64,000 bases of DNA from Microbacterium sorbitolivorans. GTDB lineage: Bacteria; Actinomycetota; Actinomycetes; Actinomycetales; Microbacteriaceae. Of this stretch, positions 1 to 8,738 are shown in pieces. The notes under the pieces were generated by a model that searched no databases, was not told the DNA's origin, and saw nothing but the letters and a program-made list of their open reading frames with translations. Made by a program: the position numbers and the translations under genes. Within the stretch, counting starts at the first letter, position 1, and the number at the start of each line of letters is the position of its first letter. The DNA is taken from contig NZ_KZ848474.1 in NCBI RefSeq assembly GCF_003327285.1, positions 558,001-622,000 of the forward strand, written 5' to 3'.

Positions 1-1
1 C

Positions 2-955
2 GGCTTCCTCGACTCGTTGCGCTTCCAGCCGCGCGAGATCCAGGACGTCTGGTACCCGCGCGTCCTCGCCGGCGCGACCGTCGGCAACGCCTCCACCGAG
101 AAGGGTGGCAACGCCCTCGGCCGCCTCAACACCGTGCTCACCCGCACGGCCGACGGTGCCGTGCTCAACGGCCGCAAGTTCTACTCGACGGGCACGATCT
201 TCGCCGACTACACGCGCGTTTCGGCCGGCCTCGAGGGCGAGGACGGCCGCTGCTTCGCCGTCGTCGCGACGGACGCTGCCGGCGTCACGATCGAGGACGA
301 TTGGGACGGGTTCGGACAGAAGCTCACCGGCACCGGCACGACGATCTTCGACGACGTCGCCGTCGAGCCGGCGGGTCTCATCGACCGCATTGCCGGATCC
401 AGCGACGCGGTTCACGAGGCCGCCTACTTCCAGCTCATCCTCCTCGCGGTGCTCGCGGGCATCGCGCACGCGGCCCGCCGCGACGCGGCCGCGCTCGTCG
501 CGGGCCGCGCGCGCACCTTCAACACCGGATCCGGCCTGCCCTTCCGCGAGGATCCGCTGATTCAGGAGGCGATCGGCCGCATCGCCGCGAAGGCGTTCAG
601 CGCCGAGGCGGTCGTGCTACACGCCGCGCGCGTGCTCGACGAGGGCGTCGCATCGGCCGGGGGCAACGGCCCCGCGACCGACGAGATCGTGCAGTCGGAG
701 GTCGCGGTCGAGCACGCCCAGATCAGCGTTCCCGAGCTCGCGCTCGGCGCGGCGCAGGACCTGTTCTTGACGGTCGGCGCCTCGGCCACGAGCACCTCGA
801 AGAACCTCGACCGGCACTGGCGCAACGCGCAGACGGTCGCGACGCACAACCCGATCTCGTTCCGCGCGCGGGCGATCGGTGACTACTGGATCAACGGCAC
901 GCTGCCCGAGGGCCTCAACGCCATCGGCGACGCCACGAAGGGATCGAAGGCATGA
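2..955 (+). CDS. DszC/SfnB-type flavin-dependent oxygenase, acyl-CoA dehydrogenase fold (5' truncated by window)
   Basis: The reading frame is open from base 2, so the N-terminus lies outside the window. The visible 317 residues look like the middle and C-terminal domains of acyl-CoA-dehydrogenase-like monooxygenases that act on sulfur heterocycles or sulfones with reduced flavin. Marks of the group are GNASTEKGGNA, the beta-domain stretch LTGTGTTIFDDVAVEP, and a C-terminal segment with TSKNLDRHWRNAQTVATHNP and IGDYWINGTLP. True acyl-CoA dehydrogenases usually keep a catalytic Glu here, and I do not see one clearly placed. The stop overlaps the next start by 4 bp, and an NtaA/DszA-like monooxygenase follows, so an organosulfur desulfurisation role is likely. 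The substrate is inferred. Confidence 0.82.
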   Translation, partial: GFLDSLRFQPREIQDVWYPRVLAGATVGNASTEKGGNALGRLNTVLTRTADGAVLNGRKFYSTGTIFADYTRVSAGLEGEDGRCFAVVATDAAGVTIEDDWDGFGQKLTGTGTTIFDDVAVEPAGLIDRIAGSSDAVHEAAYFQLILLAVLAGIAHAARRDAAALVAGRARTFNTGSGLPFREDPLIQEAIGRIAAKAFSAEAVVLHAARVLDEGVASAGGNGPATDEIVQSEVAVEHAQISVPELALGAAQDLFLTVGASATSTSKNLDRHWRNAQTVATHNPISFRARAIGDYWINGTLPEGLNAIGDATKGSKA

Positions 956-2268
956 CCGCCGCCGCCACCGCGCCCACCTCGACGGCGCGCGAGAAGCGGC
1001 GGGTCCTCCTCGCCGCGCTGTCGGGCACCACGATCGAGTGGTACGACTTCTACCTCTACGGCACCGCCGCCGCGCTCATCTTCAACGAGCAGTACTTCCC
1101 GACCGATAGCGCGTTCGCGAGCACCATGGCGTCGTTCGCGTCGCTCGCGGTGGGCTTCCTCGCCCGCCCGCTCGGCGGCATCGTCGCGGGTCACCTCGGC
1201 GACCGCATCGGCCGCAAGTCGCTGCTCGTCGCGTCGCTGCTGCTGATGGGCATCGGATCCACCCTCATCGGCCTCGTGCCGAACTTCAACGCGATCGGCT
1301 GGTGGGCCGCCATCGCACTCGTCGCGCTGCGACTCGTGCAGGGCCTCGCCGCCGGCGCCGAGTGGGGCGGATCCGCCCTGCTATCGGTCGAGCACGCGCC
1401 GTCGAGCCGACGCGGTTTCTTCGGATCCTTCACGCAGATCGGATCGGCCGCGGGCATGCTGCTCGCGACCGGCATGTTCGTGATCGTGCAGGCGTTCACG
1501 ACGGACGAGCAGTTCGAGGCGTTCGGTTGGCGCATCCCCTTCCTCCTGTCGGCGTTCCTCGTCGTCCTCGGTCTGTGGATCCGCCTCGGCGTCCGCGACG
1601 CGCCGGAGTTCCAGCAGCTGAAGGACTCGGGCGCGACCGACCGCGTTCCGGTCGTCACCGTGTTCCGTTCGCACTGGCGCCCGCTGCTCGTCACGATCGC
1701 CCAGCGCATCGCGCAGAACAGCGTCTACTTCCTCATCACGGTCTATGTGCTGAGTTATCTCGCCGATACGCACGGAGACAAGGAGGCCGGCGTCAACGCG
1801 GTGATGATCGGATCCGCCGTCGGCCTTCTCACGACGCCGTTCTGGGGCTGGCTGTCGGATCGCGTCGGCCGCAAGCCCGTCACGATCTTCGGCTTCATCG
1901 GCATCGCGGCGTTCGGCTGGATCTTCTTCGGTTACCTGTCGACGGGCGCGCTCGCGCTCCTGCCCGTGCTGATGATCCTCGGCATGAACGTCGCGCACGA
2001 CGCGGTCTACGGACCGCAGGCGGCGTGGTTCGCCGAGCAGTTCCCCGTCGAGGTGCGGTACTCGGGCGTGAACCTGGGCTACCAGCTCGGATCCGTGATC
2101 GGCGGCGGCATCATGCCGATGATTGCCGCGCTGCTGTTCGAGCTCGGCGGCAACACCCCGTGGCTCATCTGCGGCTACCTCACCTTCATCGCGGCGATCT
2201 CGCTGACGGCGACGATCGTGGCCAAGGATCCGCGCGGCGCCGAAATCCGCGCCGAGCGCGCCGCCTAA
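952..2268 (+). CDS. MFS transporter, metabolite:H+ symporter (MHS) family
   Basis: This 438-residue protein has about 12 hydrophobic segments. Residues 24-40 read SGTTIEWYDFYLYGTAA, typical of the MHS branch (shikimate, proline/betaine and alpha-ketoglutarate symporters). The loop 2-3 signature GHLGDRIGRK and its second-half copy SDRVGRK are both present. Its ATG overlaps the upstream oxygenase stop (ATGA), and the next gene begins 16 bp downstream, so all three should share a transcript. It probably imports the substrate of the flanking flavin oxygenases, perhaps a sulfonate, sulfone or small acid. The family assignment is firm; the substrate is a guess from context. Confidence 0.88.
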   Translation: MTAAATAPTSTAREKRRVLLAALSGTTIEWYDFYLYGTAAALIFNEQYFPTDSAFASTMASFASLAVGFLARPLGGIVAGHLGDRIGRKSLLVASLLLMGIGSTLIGLVPNFNAIGWWAAIALVALRLVQGLAAGAEWGGSALLSVEHAPSSRRGFFGSFTQIGSAAGMLLATGMFVIVQAFTTDEQFEAFGWRIPFLLSAFLVVLGLWIRLGVRDAPEFQQLKDSGATDRVPVVTVFRSHWRPLLVTIAQRIAQNSVYFLITVYVLSYLADTHGDKEAGVNAVMIGSAVGLLTTPFWGWLSDRVGRKPVTIFGFIGIAAFGWIFFGYLSTGALALLPVLMILGMNVAHDAVYGPQAAWFAEQFPVEVRYSGVNLGYQLGSVIGGGIMPMIAALLFELGGNTPWLICGYLTFIAAISLTATIVAKDPRGAEIRAERAA

Positions 2269-2284
2269 GACCTCCGGAGAACCG

Positions 2285-3655
2285 ATGCCCCGCCCCATCC
2301 TGCTCAACGCGTTCGACATGCTGGTGCCCGTGCACCAGTCGCCCGGTCTCTGGCGCCACCCCGACTCGGGCGTGGCCGACTTCCAGCGCCTCGACTACTG
2401 GACCTCGCTCGCCCAGACGCTCGAGGAGGGCGGGTTCGCCTCGCTCTTCCTCGCCGACATCGTCGGCGCGTACGACGTGTACGGCGGCGACATCGCGCAG
2501 ACCGCGCGCGGCGGCGTGCAGTACCCGCTCCTGGATCCGATCGTCGCCGTGCCGGCGATGGCCGCGGTCACCGAGCGGCTCGGCTTCGGCGTCACGGCGT
2601 CGGTGTCGTACGAGCGGCCCTACCTGCTCGCGCGCACGCTGACGACGCTCGACCACTTCACGAACGGTCGCGTCGCGTGGAACATCGTCACGAGCTACCA
2701 GGATTCGGCCGCGCGCAACATCGTCGGCACCGAGGCGCAGATCCCGCACGACGAGCGCTACGACCGCGCCGACGAGTACATGGAGGTCATGTACAAGCTG
2801 TGGGAGGGGTCGTTCGCCGAGGGCGCGGTCGTCGCAGACCGCGACGCGAACGTGTTCGTGGATCCGAACAAGGTGCGCCCGATCGCGCACGATGGCACCT
2901 ACTTCCGGGTGCCGGGCGAGGCGCTCGCCGCCCCCGGCCCGCAGCGCACCCCGTTCCTGTTCCAGGCGGGCGCGTCGAAGCGCGGCCAGCAGTTCGCGGT
3001 CGACCACGCCGAGGCGATCTTCTTCTCGGGCGGCACGACGCAGCTCGTGAAGAAGTGGGTCGACGGCGTGCGCGATGGCCTCGAGGCCGCCGGCCGCCCG
3101 CGCGACGCGATCAAGATCTTCACGCTCGCGACGATCGTCGTCGACGAGACCGATGAGGCCGCGCAGGCGCGCCTCGACGAGTACACCTCCTATGTCGACA
3201 CCGAGTCGGCCCTCGCGCTCTTCAGCGGGTGGACGGGCGTCGACTTCGCCGGGGCCCGCCCCGAGCAGGAGCTCGAGCACATCGTCACCGACGCCAACCA
3301 GTCGGCGCTCGCGTCGTTCACGACCCTCGCCGACGGCAAGAAATGGACGGTGCGTGACCTCGCTGAGTTCGTCGCGATCGGCGGACGCGGCCCCGTCATC
3401 GTCGGATCCCCCGCGACCGTCGTCGACGAGCTCGAGCGCTGGATGGACGAGTCGGGCGTCGACGGCTTCAACATTTCGGCCGCCGTGCGCCCCGCCGACC
3501 TCGAGCGCTTTACGCGCTTCGTCTCGCCCGAGCTGCGCCGCCGTGGCCTGCTCGCGGAGGACGACGCGGCGCTCACGCTCCGCGAGCGCATCGGCGGCAA
3601 GGGCGCGCACCTTGCCGACGACCACGCGGGCGCCGCGTACCGCTTCGAGGGCTAG
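2285..3655 (+). CDS. LLM-class FMN-dependent monooxygenase, NtaA/SnaA/DszA family
   Basis: The 456-residue product matches NtaA/DszA-type FMNH2-dependent monooxygenases in length and motifs: N-terminal ILLNAFDMLVPVHQSPGLWRHP, then WTSLAQTLEEGGFASLFLAD, the barrel segment GRVAWNIVTSYQDSAARN, and PFLFQAGASKRGQQFA. Such enzymes use reduced FMN from a separate reductase to oxidise substrates such as nitrilotriacetate or dibenzothiophene sulfone; no reductase is encoded nearby. A GGAG motif precedes the ATG. The stop TAG (3653-3655) overlaps the stop of the convergent regulator inside one CTAG palindrome. With the two upstream genes it forms an uptake-and-oxidation operon. Confidence 0.88.
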   Translation: MPRPILLNAFDMLVPVHQSPGLWRHPDSGVADFQRLDYWTSLAQTLEEGGFASLFLADIVGAYDVYGGDIAQTARGGVQYPLLDPIVAVPAMAAVTERLGFGVTASVSYERPYLLARTLTTLDHFTNGRVAWNIVTSYQDSAARNIVGTEAQIPHDERYDRADEYMEVMYKLWEGSFAEGAVVADRDANVFVDPNKVRPIAHDGTYFRVPGEALAAPGPQRTPFLFQAGASKRGQQFAVDHAEAIFFSGGTTQLVKKWVDGVRDGLEAAGRPRDAIKIFTLATIVVDETDEAAQARLDEYTSYVDTESALALFSGWTGVDFAGARPEQELEHIVTDANQSALASFTTLADGKKWTVRDLAEFVAIGGRGPVIVGSPATVVDELERWMDESGVDGFNISAAVRPADLERFTRFVSPELRRRGLLAEDDAALTLRERIGGKGAHLADDHAGAAYRFEG

Positions 3656-4599
3656 CCGCCGACGGGGCGAAACGCGTTGCGGTACGCCCGCGGAGTGGTG
3701 CTGAGGGCATTCCGGAAGTGCTTTCGGAGCGACGTGCCGGTTGAAAAGCCGACGTTCGCGGCGACCTGATCGACCGATTGATCGCTCGTCTCCAGCAGCC
3801 GCTGGGCCTCCAGGATCCGCTGCTGCAAGACCCACTGCCCGGGGCTCACCCCGGCCTCGGCCGTGAAGTGGCGCGTGAACGATCGCACGCTCTGCCCGGC
3901 GACGGCGGCGAGCTCCTTGACGCCGAACGGTTCTCCAATGTTGCTCAGCGCCCACGCGCGTGCGTCGCTGAGCCCCGTTCCCTCGAGCTTCGGCAACGGT
4001 CGCTCGATGTACTGCGCCTGGCCGCCCTCGCGGAAGGGCGGCACGACGCACTGTCGCGCGACCCGGCTCGCGACGTCCGAGCCGTGCTCCTGCCGGATCA
4101 CGTGGAGGCACGCGTCGATTCCGGAGGCGGCGCCGGCCGAGGTGAGGATCCGGCCGTCCTCGACGAAGAGCACGTCTGCGTCGAGCCCGACCTCCGGGTA
4201 GCGCGCAGAGAAGTAGGACGCGAGCTCCCAGTGCGTGGTCGCCCGACGCCCGTCGAGCAGGCCCGCCGCCGCAAGAATGAAGGCGCCCGTACAGATGGAC
4301 ACAATTCTTGCGGTGTCGGGGATCCGGGCGAGCGCGGCGCGTGTCGCCTCGGGAAGCTCGGCGGGGAGCCGTCGTGGCGCGATCGAGGCGATCACGACGA
4401 TGTCGGCGGTGTCGAGGAGCTCCGGCCCATGGGTGACAGCGATGTCGAAGTCGGACTGCGTCGCAACGGGGTTGCCATCGACGCTGCATGTCGCGACCGT
4501 GTATCGGCCCTCGGCGGCCCCGAACAGGCGGCTCGGGATCCCCAGCTCGAACGGATACACACCGTCGAGAGCGAGCACAGCAACGCGAGTAACGGGCAT
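3652..4599 (-). CDS. GlxA-family transcriptional regulator (DJ-1/PfpI domain plus AraC HTH)
   Basis: The protein has 315 residues. Residues 1-190 form a DJ-1/PfpI-like domain with the nucleophile-elbow-like CTGAFILAAAGLLDGRRATTHW. The C-terminal ~100 residues are an AraC-type double helix-turn-helix (PFGVKELAAVAGQSVRSFTRHF and VDQVAANVGFSTGTSLRKHF). The amidase-like domain in this family usually senses a ligand. The start is supported by a TAAGAT hexamer exactly 6 nt before the ATG, suggesting a leaderless mRNA. The gene is divergent from a quinone-oxidoreductase-like gene 70 bp away, its most likely target. The convergent operon on the other side is a less likely target. Confidence 0.87.
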   Translation of the reverse strand: MPVTRVAVLALDGVYPFELGIPSRLFGAAEGRYTVATCSVDGNPVATQSDFDIAVTHGPELLDTADIVVIASIAPRRLPAELPEATRAALARIPDTARIVSICTGAFILAAAGLLDGRRATTHWELASYFSARYPEVGLDADVLFVEDGRILTSAGAASGIDACLHVIRQEHGSDVASRVARQCVVPPFREGGQAQYIERPLPKLEGTGLSDARAWALSNIGEPFGVKELAAVAGQSVRSFTRHFTAEAGVSPGQWVLQQRILEAQRLLETSDQSVDQVAANVGFSTGTSLRKHFRNALSTTPRAYRNAFRPVGG

Positions 4600-4635
4600 G
4601 GCCTGATCTTATCGTTATTTGCTATTTAGGCCATG
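4597..4635. promoter_or_regulatory. Divergent promoter region with 8-bp inverted repeat
   Basis: CATGGCCT (4597-4604) and AGGCCATG (4628-4635) form a perfect inverted repeat with a 23-nt, A/T-rich spacer. One arm covers the GlxA-type start codon. On the minus strand TAAGAT (4611-4606) sits 6 nt from that ATG and is a plausible -10 element. An operator for autoregulation by the GlxA-type protein is an inference. Confidence 0.45.
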
Positions 4636-4668
4636 GTGAGAGTGGGCCTACTCGCGCATTGTGGAGGC

Positions 4669-5616
4669 ATGAGCACAGACACCATGATCGCGATCACCCA
4701 GTCTCGCCTCGGCGGGCCCGAGGTTCTCGAGGCCGTCGAGCGGGAGATTCCACGGCCTCGGACGAACGAGGTTCTCGTCCGGGTTCACGCCGCGAGCGTG
4801 AACCCCACCGATTGGAAGCACCGCGCGACGGGCGGCTTCATTGGCGAGCCTCCCTTTACGCTCGGCTGGGATCTGTCGGGCGTGATCATCGAGACGGGCG
4901 TCGGTGTTGCGCGCTTCGAGGTGGGAGATGAGGTGTTTGGCATGGTGTCGTACCCCTTCGGCCACGGCACGCACGCCGAGTACGTCGCCGTTCCGGCTCG
5001 GGTGCTCGTGAAGAAGCCCGATGAGATCAGCCACGTCGAGGCGGCCGCGCTGCCGCTCGTCTCGCTCACGGCGTGGCAGGCGCTCACGAAGTACGCGGGC
5101 CTTACCGCGGGCCAGCGCGTTCTCATCCATGCGGGCGCGGGCGGCGTCGGTCACGTCGCCGTGCAGATCGCGAAGTGGGCGGGCGCCCATGTGATCGCAA
5201 CCGCGAGCGCGAAGAACCACGCCTTCCTTACCGAGATCGGCGCGGACGAGTGCATCGATTACCACGCGCAGCCGTTCGAAGACGTGGCGCGCGACATCGA
5301 CGTGGTGCTCGACACCGTGGGACACGACTACTCGAATCGGTCACTCCGCGTGCTGCGCGAGGGCGGCGTCGTCGTCTCGACGCTGCCGATCGGATCCAAG
5401 TCGTTTGCGGCCGATGCCGAGCGGCTCGGACGAAAGGCGACCCGCATGCTCGTCGACTCGTCGGAGAGCGACATGCTCATGATCGCCGAGCTCGTGCGGC
5501 AGGGAGCACTGAGGGCGCACATCGCGGGCACCTTCCCACTCGTCGAGGCTACGCGGGCACACGAACTCGGCGAGACGAACCGCACCGTCGGCAAGCTCGT
5601 GCTTGTGGCCGAGTAA
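4669..5616 (+). CDS. NADP-dependent zinc-less alcohol dehydrogenase / quinone oxidoreductase-like protein
   Basis: The product is a 315-residue medium-chain dehydrogenase/reductase. It has the N-terminal GroES-like fold (VLVRVHAASVNPTDWKHRATG, LGWDLSGVIIETG, GDEVFGMV) and a Rossmann domain with AGAGGVGHVAVQIAKWAGAHV. No structural-zinc cysteine cluster is visible, as in quinone reductase relatives. The likely reaction is NADPH-dependent reduction of quinones or enones. ATG 4669 follows a GGAGG with very short spacing. ATG 4684 (MIAITQ) is an alternative start, and an in-frame ATG at 4633 is less likely. The divergent GlxA-type regulator probably controls it. Confidence 0.85.
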   Translation: MSTDTMIAITQSRLGGPEVLEAVEREIPRPRTNEVLVRVHAASVNPTDWKHRATGGFIGEPPFTLGWDLSGVIIETGVGVARFEVGDEVFGMVSYPFGHGTHAEYVAVPARVLVKKPDEISHVEAAALPLVSLTAWQALTKYAGLTAGQRVLIHAGAGGVGHVAVQIAKWAGAHVIATASAKNHAFLTEIGADECIDYHAQPFEDVARDIDVVLDTVGHDYSNRSLRVLREGGVVVSTLPIGSKSFAADAERLGRKATRMLVDSSESDMLMIAELVRQGALRAHIAGTFPLVEATRAHELGETNRTVGKLVLVAE

Positions 5617-5642
5617 CGCGCGCGGTCGGTACCCTCGGTGAC

Positions 5643-6173
5643 ATGGAATCGTTTCTCACCTTCCCCGCTCGCCGCGACGTCGCAGGCCTGAAGGCCGCGC
5701 TCGGCGCTCTCGAGGATGGCGACCACGTCACCGTCGTGCTGGCCACGGCGCGGTACGGGGCCATCGAGGTGAGCGGTCGGGTGTTCAGCTCGCCGACGGG
5801 CGATCTGTGGCTCGGCGGCCGGCTGATCGCCGGCCCGCAGACGAAGGCGAAGGACGGATCCGCGTCCCGCGCCCCGATCTCCGAGCTCCGCACCCTCGTG
5901 GCGGATCCGGCGCAGCTGCACGGCGAGATCGCGGATCCGCTGGCCTTCGCACACGGCGACCTCGTCTCGGTCGACATCGAGCAGGTGCCCTACGGCCTCT
6001 TCACCGTCTCGGGCGTCGCGACCGAGGGCCAGGACGGAAATGTGCGCGTGGGAGAGTGGGCGGTCGCCGGATCCGGTGCCCTCGCGAAGCGCCTCCGCGG
6101 CGCCCGGCTCGTGGGTCGCGAGCACACGGAGCCGATCCCCGCGCGACGCGAGCCCCTCGGCGCCGACGAATAG
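5643..6173 (+). CDS. Conserved-looking hypothetical protein, 176 aa
   Basis: I do not recognise this protein. It is soluble and mostly beta-type in appearance, with no signal peptide or transmembrane segment. The N-terminal half reads like a small barrel (DHVTVVLATARYGAIEVSGRV, GDLWLGGRLIAGP), which may be a house-keeping RNA- or ligand-binding fold. The longer open frame starting upstream was rejected because it overlaps the dehydrogenase. At ATG 5643 a TACCCT hexamer ends 7 nt upstream, consistent with leaderless initiation. Codon use matches the neighbours. It lies 27 bp after the dehydrogenase and 8 bp before the YdeI-like gene, so cotranscription with the downstream genes is possible. 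Confidence 0.75.
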   Translation: MESFLTFPARRDVAGLKAALGALEDGDHVTVVLATARYGAIEVSGRVFSSPTGDLWLGGRLIAGPQTKAKDGSASRAPISELRTLVADPAQLHGEIADPLAFAHGDLVSVDIEQVPYGLFTVSGVATEGQDGNVRVGEWAVAGSGALAKRLRGARLVGREHTEPIPARREPLGADE

Positions 6174-6181
6174 GCCGTCGC

Positions 6182-6823
6182 ATGGGAGCTGACGACGTGA
6201 CCCCCGTGTTCTTCCGCGACGCGGGCGAGTTCCGGGCCTGGCTCGAAGAACACCACGCGTCGGAGACGGAGCTGTGGATCGAGCTCAGGGGTCGGGATGC
6301 GCCCGAGCGCGGCCTCACCTGGGCCGAGGCAGTGCCCGAGGCGCTGTGCTTCGGGTGGATCGACTCGGTCTCGTACCCCTACGGCAACGGATCGCGCCGC
6401 CAGCGGTGGACTCCGCGCAAGGCTCGGAGCACCTGGTCGAAGATCAACATCGCGCACGTCGAGCGGCTTCTGGCAGAAGGCCGTATGCACCCCGCCGGCC
6501 TCGCCGCCTACGAGCGCCGCACCGACGACAATTCGGGCATCTATAGCTTCGAGCGAGACGACGCCGCGTTCGCCGCAGACCTGCAGGCGATTATCGACGC
6601 GTCGCCCGCGGCGGTCGCGTTTCTCGGCGCCGCGACGCCGGGGTATCGCAAGACGGTGCGCCACTGGATCTCGTCGGCGAAGCAGCAGCCCACGCGCGAG
6701 CGCCGCGCCCGGCAGCTCGTGGAGTGCTGCGAGGCGGGCGAGCTGATCCCCCTCGCGCGCCCCGGCAAGACCCCGGCCTGGCTCGAGCGCGCGGCCGCGG
6801 CCGCGCAGGAGAAGGCGACATGA
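6182..6823 (+). CDS. YdeI/OmpD-associated family protein
   Basis: The 213-residue protein carries the YdeI family pattern: FRAWLEEHHASETELWIELRGR near the N-terminus, WAEAVPEALCFGWIDSVSYP, RRQRWTPRKARSTWSKINIAHVERL, and the C-terminal GYRKTVRHWISSAKQQPTRERRARQLVE. Members have been linked to protection from antimicrobial peptides, but the biochemical role is unknown. ATG 6182 matches the expected family start; the longer open frame upstream runs over the preceding gene. The stop overlaps the next start (ATGA), so the two are translationally coupled. Confidence 0.85.
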   Translation: MGADDVTPVFFRDAGEFRAWLEEHHASETELWIELRGRDAPERGLTWAEAVPEALCFGWIDSVSYPYGNGSRRQRWTPRKARSTWSKINIAHVERLLAEGRMHPAGLAAYERRTDDNSGIYSFERDDAAFAADLQAIIDASPAAVAFLGAATPGYRKTVRHWISSAKQQPTRERRARQLVECCEAGELIPLARPGKTPAWLERAAAAAQEKAT

Positions 6824-7218
6824 CGACGATCGACGACGACTGGATCCCGCACCGCCGCAGCTCGGATGGCGAGCTCGTCGGCTGGATCCGCCCGAGAGGC
6901 GACGCCTGGCAGGCGATGTCGCTTTTTGCGACGCCGCTCACGGATCCGGACGACTGGGATCTCGCGGAGGACGCGCTTGAGAACACCAGCCTGTCGTGGA
7001 TGGCCGAGCCGTGGATCCTCGAGCGCGAGGGTCGCGGGATCCGCGTGCGGCTCGTCGAGTTTCGTCCCGACCTCGACGGGCATCCCGGTCGAATCGTCGT
7101 GAAGACCGACGACTTCGGCGCGATCGATGTGCCGTATGAGCTCTTCGACCTCCCGTGGCCGCCACCGCCCGAGCTGCGTCCGCTCACCGATGGCGATAGC
7201 GAGCTTCCCTGGCGGTGA
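6820..7218 (+). CDS. Hypothetical protein, 132 aa, coupled to the YdeI-like gene
   Basis: I do not recognise a family. The product is acidic and tryptophan-rich (WIPHRR, GWIRPRGDAWQAM, LSWMAEPWILEREGRGIRVRLVEF) and ends in a Pro/Trp-rich segment (DLPWPPPPELRPL). It has no membrane helices. It starts inside the stop codon of the YdeI-like gene, and base and codon use match its neighbours, so expression as part of that pair is likely. It could be a small accessory or inhibitor-type protein, but nothing in the sequence settles this. Confidence 0.72.
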   Translation: MTTIDDDWIPHRRSSDGELVGWIRPRGDAWQAMSLFATPLTDPDDWDLAEDALENTSLSWMAEPWILEREGRGIRVRLVEFRPDLDGHPGRIVVKTDDFGAIDVPYELFDLPWPPPPELRPLTDGDSELPWR

Positions 7219-7313
7219 ATCCAGCGACGTCACGCAGGCGCCCCAGATAGGATGTGACGCGTAGCGGCGGCCGGTCTGGCCGTACGACATCCCCGACGAC
7301 CATTGGAGCCACC

Positions 7314-8699
7314 GTGGCCGAGCAGTCTCGCCTCGACAAAGTTATCGCCCTTGCCCGTCACCGCGGGTTCGTGTTCCAAGCGGGTGAGATCTACGGCGGT
7401 TCTCGTTCGGCATGGGACTACGGCCCCCTCGGTACCGAGCTCAAGGAAAACATCCGCCGTCAGTGGTGGCAGACCTTCGTGCGCGGACGCGGCGACATGG
7501 TCGGCCTCGACAGCTCGGTGATCCTGCCGTCGAAGGTGTGGGAGGCGTCGGGTCACGTCGCGACCTTCACGGATCCGCTGGTCGAGTGCCTGCAGTGCCA
7601 CAAGCGCCACCGTGAGGACCACCTGATTGAGGCGTTCGAGGCAAAGAAGGGCCGCGCGCCCGAGAACGGCCTCGCCGACATCGCCTGCCCCGACTGCGGT
7701 ACCCGCGGCCAGTGGACCGAGCCCAAGTCGTTCTCGGGCCTCGTCAAGAGCTACCTCGGCGTCGTCGACGACGAGAGCGGCCTGCACTACCTCCGCCCCG
7801 AGACGGCGCAGGGCATCTTCACGAACTTCGCCAACGTCGTCACCGCGGCGCGCAAGAAGCCGCCGTTCGGTATCGGCCAGGTCGGTAAGGCGTTCCGCAA
7901 CGAAATCACGCCCGGTAACTTCATCTTCCGCACGCGCGAGTTTGAGCAGATGGAGATCGAGTTCTTCGTGCCGCCGGCCGAGGCCGCCGAGTGGTTCGAC
8001 CACTGGGTCGAGGCCTGCTGGAACTGGTTCATCGACCTCGGTGTCGACCCCGAGAACATGCGTCAGTTCGACGTGCCCGAGGACGAGCGCGCCCACTACT
8101 CGGACCGCACGATCGACTTCGAGTACAACTTCGGCTTCCAGGGCAAGGGCTGGGGCGAGCTGATGGGTGTGGCGAACCGCACCGACTTCGACCTGAAGAA
8201 CCACATCGAGCACTCGGGCTCGAACCTCGCCTACTTCGACCAGGCGTCGGGCGAGAAGTACGTGCCCTACGTGATCGAGCCGTCGTTCGGCCTCACCCGC
8301 TCGATGATGGCGTTCCTCGTCGACGCGTACGAGGAGGAGGAAGTGCCGAACGCCAAGGGCGGCACCGACACCCGCACCGTGCTGAAGCTCGACCCGCGCC
8401 TCGCGCCCGTCAAGATCGCCGTGCTGCCGCTCAGCCGCAACGAGAAGCTCTCGCCCCTTGCCCGCAAGGTGGCAGAAGAGCTCCGCGGATCCTGGAACGT
8501 CGACTTCGACGACGCCGGCGCGATCGGCCGTCGCTACCGTCGCCAGGATGAGATCGGTACACCGTTCTGCGTCACGATCGACTTCGACTCGCTCGAGGAC
8601 AACGCGGTGACGATCCGCGACCGCGACACCATGGGCCAGGAGCGCGTCTCGCTAGACAACCTGTACGGCTACCTTGCGGAGCGCCTCCGCGGCGCGTGA
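7314..8699 (+). CDS. glyS: Glycine--tRNA ligase (homodimeric class II)
   Basis: The 461-residue enzyme charges tRNA-Gly in the cytosol and has the standard length for the alpha2 type. Motifs include [20 protein letters not shown], class II motif 2 [27 protein letters not shown] and the motif 3 region [14 protein letters not shown]. The anticodon-binding domain begins at about residue 370 ([16 protein letters not shown]). A zinc-ribbon-like pair of cysteine pairs is visible (CLQCHKRH and CPDCGTRG). GTG 7314 was chosen because a GGAG motif lies 5 nt upstream and the product then starts at the conserved [15 protein letters not shown] strong terminator follows. Confidence 0.96.
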   Translation: MAEQSRLDKVIALARHRGFVFQAGEIYGGSRSAWDYGPLGTELKENIRRQWWQTFVRGRGDMVGLDSSVILPSKVWEASGHVATFTDPLVECLQCHKRHREDHLIEAFEAKKGRAPENGLADIACPDCGTRGQWTEPKSFSGLVKSYLGVVDDESGLHYLRPETAQGIFTNFANVVTAARKKPPFGIGQVGKAFRNEITPGNFIFRTREFEQMEIEFFVPPAEAAEWFDHWVEACWNWFIDLGVDPENMRQFDVPEDERAHYSDRTIDFEYNFGFQGKGWGELMGVANRTDFDLKNHIEHSGSNLAYFDQASGEKYVPYVIEPSFGLTRSMMAFLVDAYEEEEVPNAKGGTDTRTVLKLDPRLAPVKIAVLPLSRNEKLSPLARKVAEELRGSWNVDFDDAGAIGRRYRRQDEIGTPFCVTIDFDSLEDNAVTIRDRDTMGQERVSLDNLYGYLAERLRGA

Positions 8700-8712
8700 T
8701 GTAGCAGCGACG

Positions 8713-8738
8713 AAGGGCCGGGGATCTCCCCGGCCCTT
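8713..8738 (+). terminator. Rho-independent-type terminator after glyS
   Basis: An 11-bp perfect G+C-rich stem (8713-8723 with 8728-8738) closes an ATCT tetraloop and runs into TTTC, starting 13 bp after the glyS stop. Confidence 0.85.

Noticed and set aside
2186..4489. 767-codon open frame on the minus strand across the monooxygenase and regulator genes
   Set aside because: It shadows the plus-strand LLM monooxygenase and the out-of-frame GlxA-type gene; its composition is Arg/Ala-rich and has no recognisable domain.
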